64,000 nt of DNA from Streptomyces showdoensis (GTDB taxonomy: Bacteria; Actinomycetota; Actinomycetes; Streptomycetales; Streptomycetaceae). A program made the translations under genes and the position numbers. This document shows positions 1 to 8,560 of the stretch, piece by piece; positions within the stretch are counted from its first letter, which is position 1, and each line of letters begins with the position of its first letter. The stretch lies in contig NZ_BAAAXG010000026.1 in assembly GCF_039535475.1 (NCBI RefSeq), positions 682,001 through 746,000 of the forward strand, in the 5' to 3' direction. Under the pieces are notes generated by a model, which saw only the letters and a list, made by a program, of their open reading frames with translations, was not told the origin of the DNA and did no database searches.

Positions 1-50
1 CGGGCGACGGCCGCGAAGTAGGCGAGCCGCGGCGCGAGCAGCAGTCCCAT
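1..50 (-). CDS. LysR-type transcriptional regulator, N-terminus only (runs off window)
   Basis: Only the first 16 codons are inside the window, reading MGLLLAPRLAYFAAVA from an ATG at 50 on the minus strand. The L-x-YF-x-AVA pattern is the usual start of the winged-helix domain in LysR-family regulators. The gene diverges from the MFS transporter starting at 170, the classic layout of a LysR regulator facing its target, so control of that transporter is a reasonable inference. A TAACGA element sits 7 nt before the ATG and could give a leaderless transcript. The effector domain cannot be seen. Confidence 0.6.
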   Translation of the reverse strand, partial: MGLLLAPRLAYFAAVA

Positions 51-157
51 GTCTTCTTCGTTACTGTTCGGTGACAGGCGAGGCTGTGACCTGTACTCAT
101 GCAGCATGGGAACGATTACAGCAGGTCCGTGCATTGGACGCATGAACCGGGCCGTCC

Positions 158-163
158 TACGTT
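158..163 (+). promoter_or_regulatory. -10 element TACGTT, probable leaderless promoter
   Basis: TACGTT lies 6 nt before the ATG at 170 and no Shine-Dalgarno sequence fits in between. This spacing puts the transcription start at or next to the start codon. Confidence 0.45.
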
Positions 164-169
164 CGAGGC

Positions 170-1426
170 ATGCCTTCCGCCAGTACCAAGGCGGCCGTCA
201 CCAGCCCGGCCGCCGACTCCCGCCTCTCCCCCGGTGCCCCCGGCTACCGCCGGATGAGCCTCGCGCTGTTCGCCGCAGGAGTGGCCACCTTCGCCCTCCT
301 CTACTCCACCCAGGCCCTCCTCCCCGCCGTCTCGGCCGAGTTCGGCGCCACCGCGTCGGCGGCCTCCTGGACGGTCTCCGCCGCGACCGGCGCGCTCGCC
401 CTGTGCGTGATCCCCCTCAGCGCCCTGTCCGAGCGCTTCGGGCGGCGCTCGATGATGACGGCCTCGCTCGCGGTCGCCGTTCTGGTCGGACTCCTCGTCC
501 CGCTCGCCCCCAGCCTGGAGGTCCTGATCGCGCTGCGCGCGGTGCAGGGCGCGGCGCTGGCCGGCGTGCCCGCCTCGGCGATGGCCTTCCTCGCCGAGGA
601 GGTCCGGCCGAAGGCGCTGATCGCCGCGATCGGCCTGTTCGTGGCGGGCAACTCCATCGGCGGGATGAGCGGACGGATCGTCACCGGCTGGGTCGCCCAG
701 CTGTGGGGCTGGCGGGCGGGCCTGGCGGCCGTCGGCCTGATGGCCGTGGTCTGCGCGGTCGCCTTCCGGGCGCTGCTGCCCAAGGCCCGGCACTTCACGC
801 CCGGCCCGCTGAACCCGAGGGCGCTCGGCCGGACCGTGCGGGAGCATCTGGCGGACCCGCTGCTGATGCGGCTGTACGCGATCGGCGCGCTGTTCATGAC
901 GGTGTTCGGCGCCGTGTACACGGTGATCGGCTACCGGCTGGTCGAGGCGCCGTTCTCGCTCCCCCAGGGCGTGATCGGCTCGATCTTCCTGGTCTACCTG
1001 GTCGGCACAGTCTCCTCGGCCGCCGCCGGAAGGCTGGTCGGCCGGCTCGGCCGCCGCGGGGCGCTCTACCTGGCCGTCTCCACGACGGCGGCGGGCCTGC
1101 TGCTCTCGCTCGCCGACGCGCTGCCCGCCGTCCTCGCGGGCCTGGTGCTGATCACGGCCGGCTTCTTCGCCGGACACGCGGTCGCCTCCTCCTCGGTGAG
1201 CCGCACCGCGAAGACCGGCCGCGCGCAGGCCTCGGCGCTCTACCAGTCCGCCTACTACCTCGGCAGCAGCGCGGGCGGCACGCTCGGCGCGGTCGCCTTC
1301 CACGCGGGCGGCTGGGCCGGGACGGTCCTGATCGGCCTGGTGGCGGTGCTCGGCGTCGTGTCGGTCACCCTCTACGGCACGCACAGCGCGCGGGCCGAGG
1401 CCCGCCGGCTGCGGGTCGCCTGCTGA
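170..1426 (+). CDS. MFS transporter
   Basis: 418-residue integral membrane protein of the major facilitator superfamily, the usual length for 12 membrane segments. After a hydrophilic start of about 28 residues come hydrophobic segments separated by short basic loops. The loop after segment 2 reads LSERFGRRSMM, matching the MFS signature, and the first segment carries LLYSTQALLPAVSAEFG, as in the inner-membrane-transport/arabinose-efflux-like branch of DHA1. Substrate is unknown; drug or metabolite export by proton antiport is the family default. It diverges from a LysR regulator at 50. Confidence 0.85.
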   Translation: MPSASTKAAVTSPAADSRLSPGAPGYRRMSLALFAAGVATFALLYSTQALLPAVSAEFGATASAASWTVSAATGALALCVIPLSALSERFGRRSMMTASLAVAVLVGLLVPLAPSLEVLIALRAVQGAALAGVPASAMAFLAEEVRPKALIAAIGLFVAGNSIGGMSGRIVTGWVAQLWGWRAGLAAVGLMAVVCAVAFRALLPKARHFTPGPLNPRALGRTVREHLADPLLMRLYAIGALFMTVFGAVYTVIGYRLVEAPFSLPQGVIGSIFLVYLVGTVSSAAAGRLVGRLGRRGALYLAVSTTAAGLLLSLADALPAVLAGLVLITAGFFAGHAVASSSVSRTAKTGRAQASALYQSAYYLGSSAGGTLGAVAFHAGGWAGTVLIGLVAVLGVVSVTLYGTHSARAEARRLRVAC

Positions 1427-1492
1427 TCCGCTGCAACTGTCCGGCTCCCCCGAGCGTCGTAATCAGCAGGACTCAAGGGGGAGTTGACGATC

Positions 1493-2188
1493 ATGAACGC
1501 GATACGGAGGAGAGCCGTCATCGGCCTCGCGGTGACGGCTCTGACGGTGCCGACGACGGTGGCGCTCGGCACCGCACCGGCGGCCGCGGCGTCCTGCAAC
1601 GTGACGACCGGCCCGTACCAGAAGCAGGTGGAGAAGTTCCTGGGCCGGCCGGTCGACGGGCGCCAGTCGCTCGCCGACTGCAAGGCGATCCGGTCCTTCC
1701 AGCTCAAGCACGGCATCACGCCGTCCGCGGGCTACGCGGGGACGGTCACCTGGCGCACGATGTCGACGATGCTGGCGCAGCGGGCGGCGGGGACCAACCC
1801 GAACCGGGACGGCAAGTGCCCGACGAACAAGGGGCGGATCGCCTGCGTCGACCTGACCCGGCAGCTCAGCTGGATCCAGGACGGCTCCCGGCTGAAGTAC
1901 GGCCCGGTGCCGGTGCGCACGGGCAAGGCGGCCTCGCCGACCCGGACCGGCGCCAAGAAGATCTACTGGCGCAACATCAACCACTGGTCGACGCTGTACA
2001 ACGTGTCGATGCCGTACGCGCAGTTCTTCGACGGCGGCCAGGCCTTCCACTCGACGACCAAGTCCATGTGGAACCCGCCGGGTTCGGGCGGCTGCGTGAA
2101 CATGCGCTCGGCCGACGCCAAGGCGTACTGGAACCTGCTCAGGAACGGCGACGACGTCTTCGTGTACGGGCGCAAGCCCGGCACGTGA
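1493..2188 (+). CDS. Secreted L,D-transpeptidase (YkuD fold)
   Basis: 231 residues. An Arg-rich n-region, a hydrophobic core and an AxA site (about residue 30) form a Sec signal peptide. The middle resembles a small peptidoglycan-binding domain. The C-terminus carries the YkuD catalytic block with an AFHST histidine and GSGGCVNM holding the catalytic cysteine. The expected reaction is 3-3 cross-linking of peptidoglycan stem peptides outside the membrane. The ATG at 1493 is chosen over TTG 1484 because AAGGGGGAG (1475-1483) is 9 nt before it and abuts the TTG. A second YkuD protein with different anchoring lies at 23792. Confidence 0.85.
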   Translation: MNAIRRRAVIGLAVTALTVPTTVALGTAPAAAASCNVTTGPYQKQVEKFLGRPVDGRQSLADCKAIRSFQLKHGITPSAGYAGTVTWRTMSTMLAQRAAGTNPNRDGKCPTNKGRIACVDLTRQLSWIQDGSRLKYGPVPVRTGKAASPTRTGAKKIYWRNINHWSTLYNVSMPYAQFFDGGQAFHSTTKSMWNPPGSGGCVNMRSADAKAYWNLLRNGDDVFVYGRKPGT

Positions 2189-2273
2189 GGCCGGTCGGCC
2201 CGCGATTGTCGGTGCCCTGCGATAGCTTCCCCTCATCGGCCCCGATACCCGGTGCCGGTGAGGGGCGAGTGGG

Positions 2274-3242
<969 letters not shown>

Positions 3243-3254
3243 GCCGCCCGCCCG

Positions 3255-3524
3255 TCAGAGCAGCCCGCCGAGCCCGACGAGTTCCAGTACGGAGCGCAGC
3301 TCGGGCCCGGCCCCCCGGAAGGTGAGCCGGTGCCCGCGCCGCCGGGCGGCCAGTCGCAGCCGGGCCAGGGCGTCGACGACGCCGAGATCGGCCCGGCCCA
3401 GGCCGTCGAGCTCGCAGACGACGTCGGTGGGCTCGGCCGCGTCGAGCAGCGCGCAGAGCCGGCCGAGTTCGTCCGGGGCGGGGCGTCCGGTGAGCCGCAG
3501 TTCGAGGGTGCGAGAGGTGTCCAC
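3255..3524 (-). CDS. STAS-domain protein (anti-sigma-factor antagonist type)
   Basis: 89 residues spanning one small STAS fold, as in SpoIIAA/RsbV and MlaB-like proteins. The helix after DVVCELDGLGRADLGVVDALARL occupies the place of the D-S/T-x-G-L phosphorylation loop, but here it reads RADLGVV and has no Ser or Thr, so ordinary serine-kinase control is unlikely. It may instead be a lipid- or partner-binding STAS. It is convergent with the sigma gene (12 nt between stops) and divergent from the HAD gene. No kinase or phosphatase partner is nearby. Confidence 0.6.
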   Translation of the reverse strand: MDTSRTLELRLTGRPAPDELGRLCALLDAAEPTDVVCELDGLGRADLGVVDALARLRLAARRRGHRLTFRGAGPELRSVLELVGLGGLL

Positions 3525-3581
3525 ACCAAGGGGGACCGCCGTCGCCCCCGTAACTCATCGCACCGCGCTTCCGGCGCCCCT

Positions 3582-3587
3582 TAGGCT
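3582..3587 (+). promoter_or_regulatory. -10 element TAGGCT, probable leaderless promoter
   Basis: TAGGCT is followed by 6 nt and then the ATG at 3594; no Shine-Dalgarno sequence is present. Confidence 0.5.
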
Positions 3588-3593
3588 CGGCCC

Positions 3594-4244
3594 ATGACTC
3601 ATGATCGTGTCGAACTGGTGATCTTCGACTGTGACGGTGTTCTGGTCGACAGCGAGCGCGTCTACTGCCGGGTGGACCGGGAGGTCTTCGCGGAGGTGGG
3701 CGCGGAGTTCACCGAGGCGGAGATGGCGGAGCTCTTCGTCGGCGTCTCCCACACGCGCCTCACCGCGCTCGTCGAGGAGCGGGCCGGGCGCAGGCTCGCC
3801 CCGGACTGGCAGCACCCGTTCCGGCCGCGCTACGAGGAGGCACTGGACGCGGAGCTGACGGTGGTCGAGGGCATCACGGAGGTCCTGGACGCGCTCGACG
3901 TGCCCTTCTGCCTGGCCTCCAACGGCAGCCCCGAGAGCATCCGCGCCAACCTGACCAGGACCGGCCTGCTCGACCGCTTCGAGGGCCGCGTCTTCAGCGC
4001 CCGTCACGTCCCGCACCCGAAGCCCGCCCCCGACCTCTTCCTGCACGCCGCCGCCACGATGGGCGTCCCGCCCGAGCGCTGCGCCGTCGTCGAGGACAGC
4101 CCGTACGGCGTCCAGGCCGCCCGCGCGGCCGGCATGCGCGCCTTCGGCTACTGCGGCGGCCTCACCCGCGCGGACCGGCTGATGGGCCCGGACACGGTGG
4201 TCTTCGACGACATGCGCGAGCTGGTGGGCCTGTTGGTCAGCTGA
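3594..4244 (+). CDS. HAD-superfamily phosphatase/phosphoglucomutase-like hydrolase
   Basis: 216-residue cytosolic HAD subfamily I enzyme. Motif I is IFDCDGVLVDSE (residues 10-21, nucleophile and acid/base Asp), motif II is ASNGSPES (Ser/Asn), motif III is the Lys in HPKPAPDLF and motif IV is VVEDSPYG. This order and the GVLVDSE sequence match beta-phosphoglucomutase, phosphoglycolate and sugar-phosphate phosphatases. Substrate cannot be assigned from sequence. The last codons GTC-AGC-TGA lie in a palindrome that also ends the small ORF on the other strand. Confidence 0.85.
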   Translation: MTHDRVELVIFDCDGVLVDSERVYCRVDREVFAEVGAEFTEAEMAELFVGVSHTRLTALVEERAGRRLAPDWQHPFRPRYEEALDAELTVVEGITEVLDALDVPFCLASNGSPESIRANLTRTGLLDRFEGRVFSARHVPHPKPAPDLFLHAAATMGVPPERCAVVEDSPYGVQAARAAGMRAFGYCGGLTRADRLMGPDTVVFDDMRELVGLLVS

Positions 4245-4296
4245 CGGGGAACTCGGCGGTCGCGTACCCGTGAAGCCTCTCGATCCGATCGCTCAT
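4237..4296 (-). CDS. Candidate 19-residue small protein
   Basis: ATG at 4296 opens a 19-codon frame (MSDRIERLHGYATAEFPVS, then TGA). It is preceded 6 nt upstream by GAGGAG (4303-4308), a strong Shine-Dalgarno sequence, and by a perfect inverted repeat at 4309-4326. It lies downstream of deoA and its terminator and is convergent with the HAD gene, overlapping its end by 8 nt. I do not recognise the peptide. It could be a real small protein, a regulatory peptide, or the start of a truncated gene. Confidence 0.35.
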   Translation of the reverse strand: MSDRIERLHGYATAEFPVS

Positions 4297-4308
4297 GGCG
4301 TGCTCCTC

Positions 4309-4326
4309 GATCGGTCGGCACCGATC
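4309..4326. promoter_or_regulatory. Inverted repeat GATCGGT-N4-ACCGATC before the small ORF
   Basis: Perfect 7-bp arms around four bases, directly next to the Shine-Dalgarno sequence of the 19-codon ORF. It could be an operator or an mRNA hairpin. There is no sequence proof of either. Confidence 0.35.
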
Positions 4327-4335
4327 CCAGCATGC

Positions 4336-4371
4336 CGAACGGGACCGGTGGGGGTCCACCGGTCCCGTTCG
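4336..4371. terminator. Strong hairpin terminator between convergent HAD and deoA genes
   Basis: A perfect 16-bp stem (4336-4351 with 4356-4371) closes a 4-nt loop. It has no T-run, as is usual in streptomycetes. It lies 41 nt past the deoA stop and 91 nt past the HAD stop, so it may serve both. Confidence 0.8.
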
Positions 4372-4412
4372 CCCGAAGGTGTCGCCGGCGCATGCCAGAG
4401 GCGATCAGAGGA

Positions 4413-5690
4413 TCACGCGATGCGGTCCAGCACGATCGGGTTCGCCGTGAAGGACGTGCCCTCCGGGGCGATGTCCCAGGCCGCGTCCAGCGACTTCAGG
4501 GCGTAGTCGAACTTCTCGGGGGTGTCCGTGTGCAGGGTCAGCAGCGGCTGGCCCGCCGTGACCGTGTCGCCCGGCTTGGCGTGCAGCTCGATGCCCGCGC
4601 CGGCCTGCACCGGGTCCTCCTTGCGGGCGCGGCCGGCGCCCAGGCGCCAGGCGGCGATGCCGATGTCGTACGCGTCGAGGCGGGTCAGGACGCCGCTCGA
4701 CGGGGCGGTGACGACGTGCTGCTCGCGGGCGACCGGGAGGGTCGCGTCCGGGTCGCCGCCCTGCGCCTGGATCATGCGGCGCCAGACGTCCATCGCCGAG
4801 CCGTCCGCGAGGGCCTTCGCCGGGTCGGCGTCCTTGATGCCGGCCGCGGTCAGCATCTCGCGCGCCAGGGCGATGGTCAGCTCGACGACGTCCGCCGGGC
4901 CGCCGCCCGCGAGGACCTCGACGGACTCGCGGACCTCCAGGGCGTTGCCCGCGGTGAGGCCGAGCGGGGTCGACATGTCGGTGAGGAGCGCGACGGTCTT
5001 CACGCCGCTGTCGGTGCCGAGCTGCACCATCGTGGAGGCGAGCTCACGGGCGTCCTCGATGTTCTTCATGAAGGCGCCGGTGCCGACCTTCACGTCGAGG
5101 ACCAGGGAGCCGGTGCCCTCGGCGATCTTCTTCGACATGATCGAGGAGGCGATCAGCGGGATCGCCTCCACCGTGCCGGTCACGTCGCGGAGCGCGTACA
5201 GCTTCTTGTCCGCCGGGGCCAGGCCGTCGCCCGCCGCGCAGATGACCGCGCCGGTGGTGTCCAGGACGTGCAGCATCTCCTCGTTGGAGAGCAGCGCCCG
5301 CCAGCCGGGGATGGACTCCAGCTTGTCGAGGGTGCCGCCGGTGTGGCCGAGACCGCGGCCGGAGAGCTGCGGCACGGCCGCGCCGCAGGCGGCGACCAGC
5401 GGGGCCAGCGGCAGGGTGATCTTGTCGCCGACGCCGCCGGTGGAGTGCTTGTCGGCGGTCGGGCGGGAGAGGGAGGAGAAGTCCATGCGCTCGCCGCTCG
5501 CGATCATCGCCGCGGTCCAGCGGGCGATCTCGTCGCGGTTCATGCCGTTGAGCAGGATCGCCATGGCCAGGGCGGACATCTGCTCGTCGGCGACCACGCC
5601 GCGGGTGTAGGCGTCGATGACCCAGTCGATCTGCTCGGGGCTCAGCTCGCCCTTGTCCCGCTTGGTGCGGATGACGGAGATGACGTCCAT
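4413..5690 (-). CDS. deoA: Thymidine phosphorylase
   Basis: 425 residues, the normal family size. It catalyses phosphorolysis of (deoxy)thymidine/uridine to base plus deoxyribose-1-phosphate in the cytosol. The glycosyltransferase family 3 signature appears as SGRGLGHTGGTLDKLESIPG (about 110-130), the phosphate loop as DKHSTGGVGDK (about 82), and the small alpha domain MDVISVIRTKRDKGELS is at the N-terminus. ATG 5690 is chosen because AGAGG precedes it by 7 nt. A nucleoside-type palindrome (5704-5717) lies directly upstream and a terminator separates it from cdd, so it probably has its own regulated promoter. Confidence 0.96.
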   Translation of the reverse strand: MDVISVIRTKRDKGELSPEQIDWVIDAYTRGVVADEQMSALAMAILLNGMNRDEIARWTAAMIASGERMDFSSLSRPTADKHSTGGVGDKITLPLAPLVAACGAAVPQLSGRGLGHTGGTLDKLESIPGWRALLSNEEMLHVLDTTGAVICAAGDGLAPADKKLYALRDVTGTVEAIPLIASSIMSKKIAEGTGSLVLDVKVGTGAFMKNIEDARELASTMVQLGTDSGVKTVALLTDMSTPLGLTAGNALEVRESVEVLAGGGPADVVELTIALAREMLTAAGIKDADPAKALADGSAMDVWRRMIQAQGGDPDATLPVAREQHVVTAPSSGVLTRLDAYDIGIAAWRLGAGRARKEDPVQAGAGIELHAKPGDTVTAGQPLLTLHTDTPEKFDYALKSLDAAWDIAPEGTSFTANPIVLDRIA

Positions 5691-5703
5691 GGTGGAGCCT
5701 CTT

Positions 5704-5717
5704 TCTACGCGCATAGA
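5704..5717. promoter_or_regulatory. Nucleoside-locus operator copy A (TCTACGCGCATAGA)
   Basis: Near-perfect palindrome 13 nt upstream of the deoA start. Its left half TCTACGC is perfect and the right half has one mismatch to the consensus TCTACGCGCGTAGA. Related copies lie at 10272-10285 and 11511-11524, upstream of the importer operon and bmpA. Confidence 0.6.
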
Positions 5718-5739
5718 GGGTGATACGGGTGGGAAGGCG

Positions 5740-5775
5740 GGAGCGGCCCTTCCATGGTGGCGGAAGGGCCGCTCC
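5740..5775 (-). terminator. Terminator downstream of cdd
   Basis: 14-bp perfect stem (5740-5753 with 5762-5775) around an 8-nt loop, starting 6 nt after the cdd stop. It separates the importer-cdd operon from deoA. Confidence 0.75.
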
Positions 5776-5781
5776 GACGTG

Positions 5782-6186
5782 CTACTTGCTCAGGTGCTCC
5801 GGGCCGAAGGCCTGCGGCAGCATCTCCGCCAGCGTGGTCAGGCCGGCGGGCGTCTCCAGGACGAGCTCGGGGCCGCCGAACTCGTACAGCAGCTGCCGGC
5901 ACCGGCCGCACGGCACCAGGGACTCGCCCCGGCCGTCCACGCACACGAAGTGCGTCAGCCGGCCGCCGCCGGTCGCCTGGAGCTGCGACACCAGGCCGCA
6001 CTCGGCGCACAGGCCCAGTCCGAACGAGGCGTTCTCCACGTTGCAGCCGGAGACCACCCGTCCGTCGTCCACGAGCGCCGCCGCGCCGACCGGGAAGGCC
6101 GAGTAGGGGGCGTACGCGTGGGACATCGCCTCGCGCGCCGCCGCCCGGAGGGCCTCCCAGTCCGGCTTCGGGGCGGGCGTCGTCAC
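5782..6186 (-). CDS. cdd: Cytidine deaminase
   Basis: 134 residues, the size of the small tetrameric cytidine deaminases. It converts (deoxy)cytidine to (deoxy)uridine with a zinc-bound hydroxide. Catalytic features are CAECG (Cys ligand and catalytic Glu, about residue 60) and PCGRC (two more Cys ligands, about residue 95), with substrate loop NVENASFG before them. GTG 6186 overlaps the permease stop by 4 nt (GTGA), implying translational coupling. Its product uridine feeds deoA-type phosphorolysis, fitting the operon. Confidence 0.95.
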   Translation of the reverse strand: MTTPAPKPDWEALRAAAREAMSHAYAPYSAFPVGAAALVDDGRVVSGCNVENASFGLGLCAECGLVSQLQATGGGRLTHFVCVDGRGESLVPCGRCRQLLYEFGGPELVLETPAGLTTLAEMLPQAFGPEHLSK

Positions 6187-7445
6187 TTGCCCTGGCCCTT
6201 CCGGTAGGGCAGGCCGTCCGCCTTCGGCATCCGCAGCCGCTGCGCCGACAGGGCCAGCACGAGCAGCGTGGTGACGTACGGCGCGGCGTCGACGAACTGG
6301 CTCGGGACCTCGTCGGTGAACGCGTACCAGAGGAAGAAGCCGACGGCGAAGGCGGCGGAGACGCCCGCGACCACGTACTTCTTCTTGTACAGCTGCCACA
6401 GCGTGGCGATCACCAGGAGCAGCGCGACCAGCAGCAGCAGCGCGTGGACGTTCTCGGCACCGCCGCGCAGCTTGAGGCTGTCGGTGAAGCCGAACAGGCC
6501 GGCACCCATCGCCATGCCGCCCGGCATCCAGTTGCCGAAGATCATCGCGGCGAGACCGATGTAGCCGCGGCCGCCGGTCTGGCCCTCCTGGTAGATGCCG
6601 GTGGCGACGATCGCGAGGAACGCGCCGCCGAGGCCGGCCAGACCGCCGGAGACGGTGACGGCGATGTACTTGTACTTGTAGACGTTGACGCCCAGCGACT
6701 CGGCCGCGACCGGGTTCTCACCGCAGGAGCGCAGGCGCAGGCCGAACGAGGTGCGCCACAGCAGCCACCAGGTGGCCGGGATCAGCAGGATCGCGACCAC
6801 GGTCAGCAGCGACAGGTTGGTGACCAGACCGCCGAGGATGCCGGCGAGGTCCGAGATCAGGAACCAGTGCTTCTGCTGGAGGTCCTGCAGCCAGTCCGAG
6901 AGCCCCGGGACGGTGATCTGGGTGATCTGGTCGATGCGCGGGGACTGCTTGGAGGAGCCGCCCTCGGCCTCGGCGAAGGTGAAGTTCGACAGGTAGCGGG
7001 TGAAGCCCACCGCGAGGATGTTGATCGCCACACCGGAGACGATGTGGTTGACGTTGAACGTCACGGTGATGACCGCGTGCAGCAGGCCGCCCAGCGCGCC
7101 GCCGAGGACACCGACGAGCACGCCGGTCCAGGGGCCCCACTGGTAGCCCGCCCAGGCACCGAACCAGGTGCCCAGGATCATCATGCCTTCGAGACCGATG
7201 TTGACGACGCCCGCGCGCTCGGCCCACAGACCGCCGAGACCGGCGAGGCCGATCGGCACGGCGAGCTGGAGGGCTCCGGAGACCTGGCCGACGGAGGTGA
7301 GGTCGGAGGCTCCCGAGATGACCCGGACCAGCGAGAAGAGGACGAGACCGGCCGCGACGATCAGCAGGATCCAGGGCCAGGTCAGCTTGCGGCGCCCGGC
7401 GCTCTTGGGCGCGGCGCTCGGCTTGGCAACGGTGCCGGTGCTCAT
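6183..7445 (-). CDS. Nucleoside ABC transporter permease (second subunit)
   Basis: 420-residue membrane protein of the BmpA-associated permease family (YufQ/NupQ-like, the branched-chain-permease fold). A ~25-residue cytosolic tail precedes several hydrophobic segments, and the conserved GLGGLWAERAGVVNIGLEGMM block (about 70-90) is the family hallmark. It pairs with the permease at 7442-8560, the ATPase at 8557-10197 and BmpA lipoprotein to import ribo- and deoxyribonucleosides. ATG 7445 overlaps the preceding stop by 4 nt. Confidence 0.92.
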   Translation of the reverse strand: MSTGTVAKPSAAPKSAGRRKLTWPWILLIVAAGLVLFSLVRVISGASDLTSVGQVSGALQLAVPIGLAGLGGLWAERAGVVNIGLEGMMILGTWFGAWAGYQWGPWTGVLVGVLGGALGGLLHAVITVTFNVNHIVSGVAINILAVGFTRYLSNFTFAEAEGGSSKQSPRIDQITQITVPGLSDWLQDLQQKHWFLISDLAGILGGLVTNLSLLTVVAILLIPATWWLLWRTSFGLRLRSCGENPVAAESLGVNVYKYKYIAVTVSGGLAGLGGAFLAIVATGIYQEGQTGGRGYIGLAAMIFGNWMPGGMAMGAGLFGFTDSLKLRGGAENVHALLLLVALLLVIATLWQLYKKKYVVAGVSAAFAVGFFLWYAFTDEVPSQFVDAAPYVTTLLVLALSAQRLRMPKADGLPYRKGQGK

Positions 7446-8560
7446 GCCGCCACCTCCTTGTCGGTCTTGATGGCGCCGCCGGCGGCGAGCTGCTCGCCGA
7501 CCTTCTGCTGCTGGCGACGGAGGCCGTAACGGCGGACGAGCTCGTAGGAGACGACCACGGCGATCACGATGATGCCCTGCATGATCTGGGTGATCTCCTT
7601 CGGGTACCCGGCGGTGTCGAGCGAGCTCGACGCCTTGTCCAGGAACGCGAAGAGGAGGGCCGCGAAGAGGATGCCGACCGGGTGGTTGCGGCCGAGCAGG
7701 GCGATGGCGATGGCGGTGAAGCCGACGCCGACCGGGAAGTCGAGGCTGTACGTGTGGGTCTCGCCGAGCAGCGTCGGCATGCCCGACAGACCGGCCAGCG
7801 CACCCGAGATCAGCATCGTGGTGAGGATCATCTTCTTGGCGTCGACGCCGCTGGCCTGCGCGGCGGACTCGCTGGCGCCGGTGGCGCGCAGGTCGAAGCC
7901 GAACTTGGTGCGGTTGAGCGCGAACCAGTAGACGACGCCGAGCGCGAGCGCGACGAAGGTGAAGCCGTAGATCTCGCCGTTGCCCTCGCCCATGTCCACG
8001 CCCGGGAACCAGCCGGACTCGGCGATGTCACCGGTGGTGAGGTTGTTGGAGCCGGCCGGCTGCACGCCGAAGTTCTTCGGCAGGATCAGCCAGGCCACCA
8101 GGGCGGTGGTGATGGCGTTCAGCATGATCGTCGAGACGACCTCGGAGACCCCGCGGGTGGTCTTCAGGATGCCCGCGACACCGGCCCAGAGGGCACCGGT
8201 GAGCATCGCGACCAGCACGATCAGCAGGATGTGCAGCGGGCCCGGGAGCTCGACGGAGGCGCCGACCACGGCCGAGATCATCGCGGCGAGGCGGTACTGC
8301 CCGTCGACGCCGATGTTGAAGAGGTTCATCCGGAAGCCGACGGCCACGGCCAGGGCCGCCAGGTAGTAGATCCCGGTCTGGTTGACGATCAGGACCTGGA
8401 TGTCCGAGTACCCGGCGTTCTCGATCATCAGCCGGATCGGCTCGATCGGGTCGAGACCCGTGGCGAGCAGCACCAGCACGGTGAGGACGAACGAGGTGAC
8501 CAGGGCGAGCACGGGGCCGGCGGCCCCGATGATCAGCTTGTCCTTGTCGATTTTCATCAT
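7442..8560 (-). CDS. Nucleoside ABC transporter permease (first subunit)
   Basis: 372-residue membrane protein of the YufP/NupP-like permease family. FRMNLFNIGVDGQYRLAA (about 80) is the family signature, followed by multiple membrane segments and a cytoplasmic EAA-like loop. It forms the heterodimeric membrane channel with the 6183-7445 product. The start ATGATG overlaps the ATPase stop (ATGA), so expression is probably coupled to the upstream ATPase gene. Confidence 0.92.
   Translation of the reverse strand: MMKIDKDKLIIGAAGPVLALVTSFVLTVLVLLATGLDPIEPIRLMIENAGYSDIQVLIVNQTGIYYLAALAVAVGFRMNLFNIGVDGQYRLAAMISAVVGASVELPGPLHILLIVLVAMLTGALWAGVAGILKTTRGVSEVVSTIMLNAITTALVAWLILPKNFGVQPAGSNNLTTGDIAESGWFPGVDMGEGNGEIYGFTFVALALGVVYWFALNRTKFGFDLRATGASESAAQASGVDAKKMILTTMLISGALAGLSGMPTLLGETHTYSLDFPVGVGFTAIAIALLGRNHPVGILFAALLFAFLDKASSSLDTAGYPKEITQIMQGIIVIAVVVSYELVRRYGLRRQQQKVGEQLAAGGAIKTDKEVAA

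Noticed and set aside
4332..5723. 463-codon plus-strand frame
   Set aside because: Antisense shadow of deoA; composition is Arg/Gly/Val-rich with no family resemblance.
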